Below are positions 62,138-64,000 of a DNA stretch of 64,000 nucleotides, piece after piece (the first letter of the stretch is position 1; every line of letters begins with the position of its first letter). The translations under genes were made by a program, and so were the position numbers. Source of the DNA: Mycobacterium intracellulare ATCC 13950 (GTDB taxonomy: Bacteria; Actinomycetota; Actinomycetes; Mycobacteriales; Mycobacteriaceae); NCBI RefSeq assembly GCF_000277125.1, contig NC_016946.1, positions 4,960,001-5,024,000 of the forward strand, written 5' to 3'. Below the pieces are notes generated by a model that was not told the DNA's origin, did not search any database, and saw only the letters and a list, made by a program, of their open reading frames with translations.

Positions 62138-64000
62138 ATGCCGATCGCGATAAATCCCGAGCATCAAGAACTGGCCGATTCCGTGCGAGCGCTGGTGGCG
62201 CGCATCGCCCCGTCCGAGACGCTGCACGAGGCGATGGAGACGGAGGTCCAGAACCCGCCGCCGTACTGGCAGGCCGCGGCCGAGCAGGGCCTGCAGGGCG
62301 TTCATCTGGCGGAATCCGTCGGCGGGCAGGGCTTCGGCGTTCTCGAGTTGGCCATCGTGCTCGCGGAATTCGGCTACGGGGCGGTGCCGGGCCCCTTCGT
62401 TCCGTCCGCGATCGCCAGCGCGTTGATCTCCGCGCACGACCCGGACGCCAAGGTGCTCGCCGGGCTGGCATCCGGCGCCGAGATCGCCGCCTACGGCCTG
62501 AATTGCTGCGCGCTGACCGCCACCCGGCAGGGCGGTTCTCTGGTGATCCGCGGCGAGCTCCGCGCGGTCCCCGCCGCCGCGCAGGCGTCGCTGCTGGTGC
62601 TGCCCGTCGCGATCGACAGCGGCGAGGCGTGGGTGGTGCTGCGCGCCGACCAGCTCGAGATCGAGCCGGTGAAAAGCCTGGACCCATTGCGGCCCATCGC
62701 CGACGTGCGGGCCAACGCCGTGGAGGTCGGCGACGACGTCGTCTTGACGAACCTGAGCATGGGCACCGCGCACGCGCTGATGACGACGCTGCTGTCCGCC
62801 GAAGCCATCGGCGTGGCGCGCTGGGCGACCGACACCGCGTCGAGCTACGCCAAGATCCGCGAGCAGTTCGGCAGGCCGATCGGCCAATTCCAGGCCATCA
62901 AGCACAAGTGCGCCGAGATGATCGCCGACACCGAGCGGGCCACGGCTGCGGTGTGGGATGCCGCCCGCGCGATCGACGAGGCCCGCGAAAACCGTTGGGA
63001 CACCGCGGGTTCCCACGTCGAGTTCGCCGCCGCCGTGGCGGCGACACTGGCGCCGGCGGCCGCTCAACGGTGCGCGCAGGATTGCATTCAGGTGCACGGT
63101 GGGATCGGCTTCACGTGGGAGCACGACACGAACGTGTACTACCGCCGGGCGCTGATGTTGGCCGCCTCCTTCGGCCGCAGCTCGGACTACCCGCAAAAGG
63201 TGGTCGACACCGCGACCACCACCGGGATGCGCGCGGTCGACATCGACCTCGATCCCGAGACCGAGAAGCTGCGGGCGGAGATCCGGGCTGAAGTGGCGGC
63301 GCTCAAGGAGATCGAGCGCGAGCAACGCAAGGTCGCCATCGCCGAGGGCGGCTGGGTGCTGCCGTACCTGCCCAAGCCGTGGGGCCGGGCGGCCGGGCCG
63401 GTGGAGCAGATCATCATCGCGCAGGAGTTCGCCTCCGGGCGGGTCAAGCGGCCCCAGACCGGCATCGCCACCTGGATCGTCCCGTCGATCGTGGCGTTCG
63501 GCACCGAGGAGCAAAAGCAGCGGTTCCTGCCGCCGACCTTCCGCGGCGAGATGATCTGGTGTCAGCTGTTTTCCGAGCCCGGCGCGGGTTCGGATCTGGC
63601 CGGCCTGTCCACGAAGGCCACCCGGACCGACGGAGGGTGGCGCATCACCGGCCAGAAGATCTGGACGACCGCCGCGCAGTTCTCGCAGTGGGGTGCGCTG
63701 CTCGCACGGACCGACCCCAGCGCGCCGAAACACAGCGGCATCACGTACTTCCTGCTGGACATGAAGAGCGAGGGCGTCGACGTCAAGCCGCTGCGCGAGC
63801 TCACCGGCAACGCGATGTTCAACACCGTCTACATCGACGACGTGTTCGTGCCCGACGAGTGCGTGCTCGGTGAGGTGAACCGGGGCTGGGAGGTCAGCCG
63901 CAACACGCTGACCGCGGAGCGGGTGTCGATCGGCAGCAGCGAGGCGAACTTCCTGGCCACGCTGTCGCAGTTCGTCGAGTTCGTTCGTGACGGGCAGTTC
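62138..64000 (+). CDS. fadE6: Tandem acyl-CoA dehydrogenase FadE6 type (C-terminus beyond window)
   Basis: 621 codons are visible from ATG 62138 and the frame is still open at the window end, as expected for M. tuberculosis FadE6 (Rv0271c, 731). Two acyl-CoA dehydrogenase units are present. The first (residues 1-375) has L-A-E-S-V-G-G-Q-G-F-G and ends with C-I-Q-V-H-G-G-I-G-F-T-W-E. The second (from about 385) includes S-E-P-G-A-G-S-D-L-A-G-L-S and Q-K-I-W-T-T-A-A. The enzyme oxidises acyl-CoA with FAD. Gene order Rv0273c-Rv0272c-fadE6 is kept, linking it to the TetR. Confidence 0.92.
   Translation, partial: MPIAINPEHQELADSVRALVARIAPSETLHEAMETEVQNPPPYWQAAAEQGLQGVHLAESVGGQGFGVLELAIVLAEFGYGAVPGPFVPSAIASALISAHDPDAKVLAGLASGAEIAAYGLNCCALTATRQGGSLVIRGELRAVPAAAQASLLVLPVAIDSGEAWVVLRADQLEIEPVKSLDPLRPIADVRANAVEVGDDVVLTNLSMGTAHALMTTLLSAEAIGVARWATDTASSYAKIREQFGRPIGQFQAIKHKCAEMIADTERATAAVWDAARAIDEARENRWDTAGSHVEFAAAVAATLAPAAAQRCAQDCIQVHGGIGFTWEHDTNVYYRRALMLAASFGRSSDYPQKVVDTATTTGMRAVDIDLDPETEKLRAEIRAEVAALKEIEREQRKVAIAEGGWVLPYLPKPWGRAAGPVEQIIIAQEFASGRVKRPQTGIATWIVPSIVAFGTEEQKQRFLPPTFRGEMIWCQLFSEPGAGSDLAGLSTKATRTDGGWRITGQKIWTTAAQFSQWGALLARTDPSAPKHSGITYFLLDMKSEGVDVKPLRELTGNAMFNTVYIDDVFVPDECVLGEVNRGWEVSRNTLTAERVSIGSSEANFLATLSQFVEFVRDGQF

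Overview
This window is high-GC chromosomal DNA from a Mycobacterium species, probably a slow grower. The evidence is a complete ESX-3 type VII secretion locus, PE/PPE proteins, an EsxG/EsxH pair, a PapA-type acyltransferase, a tandem-domain FadE, many GTG/TTG starts, and gene order that follows the M. tuberculosis Rv0271c-Rv0315 block almost gene for gene in inverted orientation. M. tuberculosis assignments come from remembered protein sequences and gene order, not from a search.

Layout. (1) 1-3618: visibly less GC-rich, different in codon use, and ending in a 45-bp 3' fragment of a tRNA, most like tRNA-Gly(CCC). It looks like the end of a genomic island inserted at a tRNA gene. It carries a DUF6602-like nuclease candidate (cut by the window edge), a small membrane protein with a HEPN-type protein, and a DUF3761-DUF732 secreted protein. 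(2) 3.9-17.4 kb: a species-variable metabolic and envelope stretch. It holds a phthiodiolone-ketoreductase-like F420 enzyme, an LdtA-type L,D-transpeptidase, a Pro/Ala-rich secreted protein behind tandem terminators, two DUF732 proteins, a polyol dehydrogenase-xylulokinase operon, a PAP2-diacylglycerol kinase fusion, an HExxH protein, two tandem sulfolipid-addressing-like (GAP family) proteins and a GT-C glycosyltransferase. (3) 17.4-33.2 kb: homologues of Rv0315 back to Rv0293c, including a GH16 protein, a DUF3060 protein, a frameshifted Rv0313 homologue, the Hsp70-like/proline-rich Rv0312 protein, a YkuD protein, a PAP2 phosphatase, BluB, a sulfatase and trans-aconitate methyltransferase. 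(4) 33.2-48.1 kb: ESX-3, with the operon eccA3-eccB3-eccC3-PE5-PPE4-esxG-esxH-espG3-eccD3-mycP3-eccE3 on the minus strand, many genes overlapping by 4 bp. An IdeR-like box and a Zur-like box lie upstream of eccA3. (5) 48.5-54.1 kb: a methyltransferase, then an alternative zinc-independent ribosomal cluster (rpmE2-mrf diverging from rpmB2-rpmG-rpsN2-rpsR2-orf) and a PPE3-like gene, each transcription unit except the methyltransferase carrying a Zur-like box. (6) 54.1-64 kb: MpaB-like oxygenase with a divergent TetR, an extra PapA/WS-DGAT acyltransferase pair, a VOC protein, TetR, hydrolase and a truncated FadE6-type acyl-CoA dehydrogenase.

The main theme is metal starvation. In M. tuberculosis ESX-3, the Cys-free ribosomal proteins and PPE3 lie at separate loci. 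Here about 20 kb of physically joined units share Zur-like palindromes, so one region could couple zinc/iron acquisition by type VII secretion to zinc-sparing ribosome remodelling and, through the Mrf homologue, ribosome hibernation. The secondary theme is the tRNA-associated island with candidate defence genes. Base composition, homology and promoter statements are by eye; no database searches were run.
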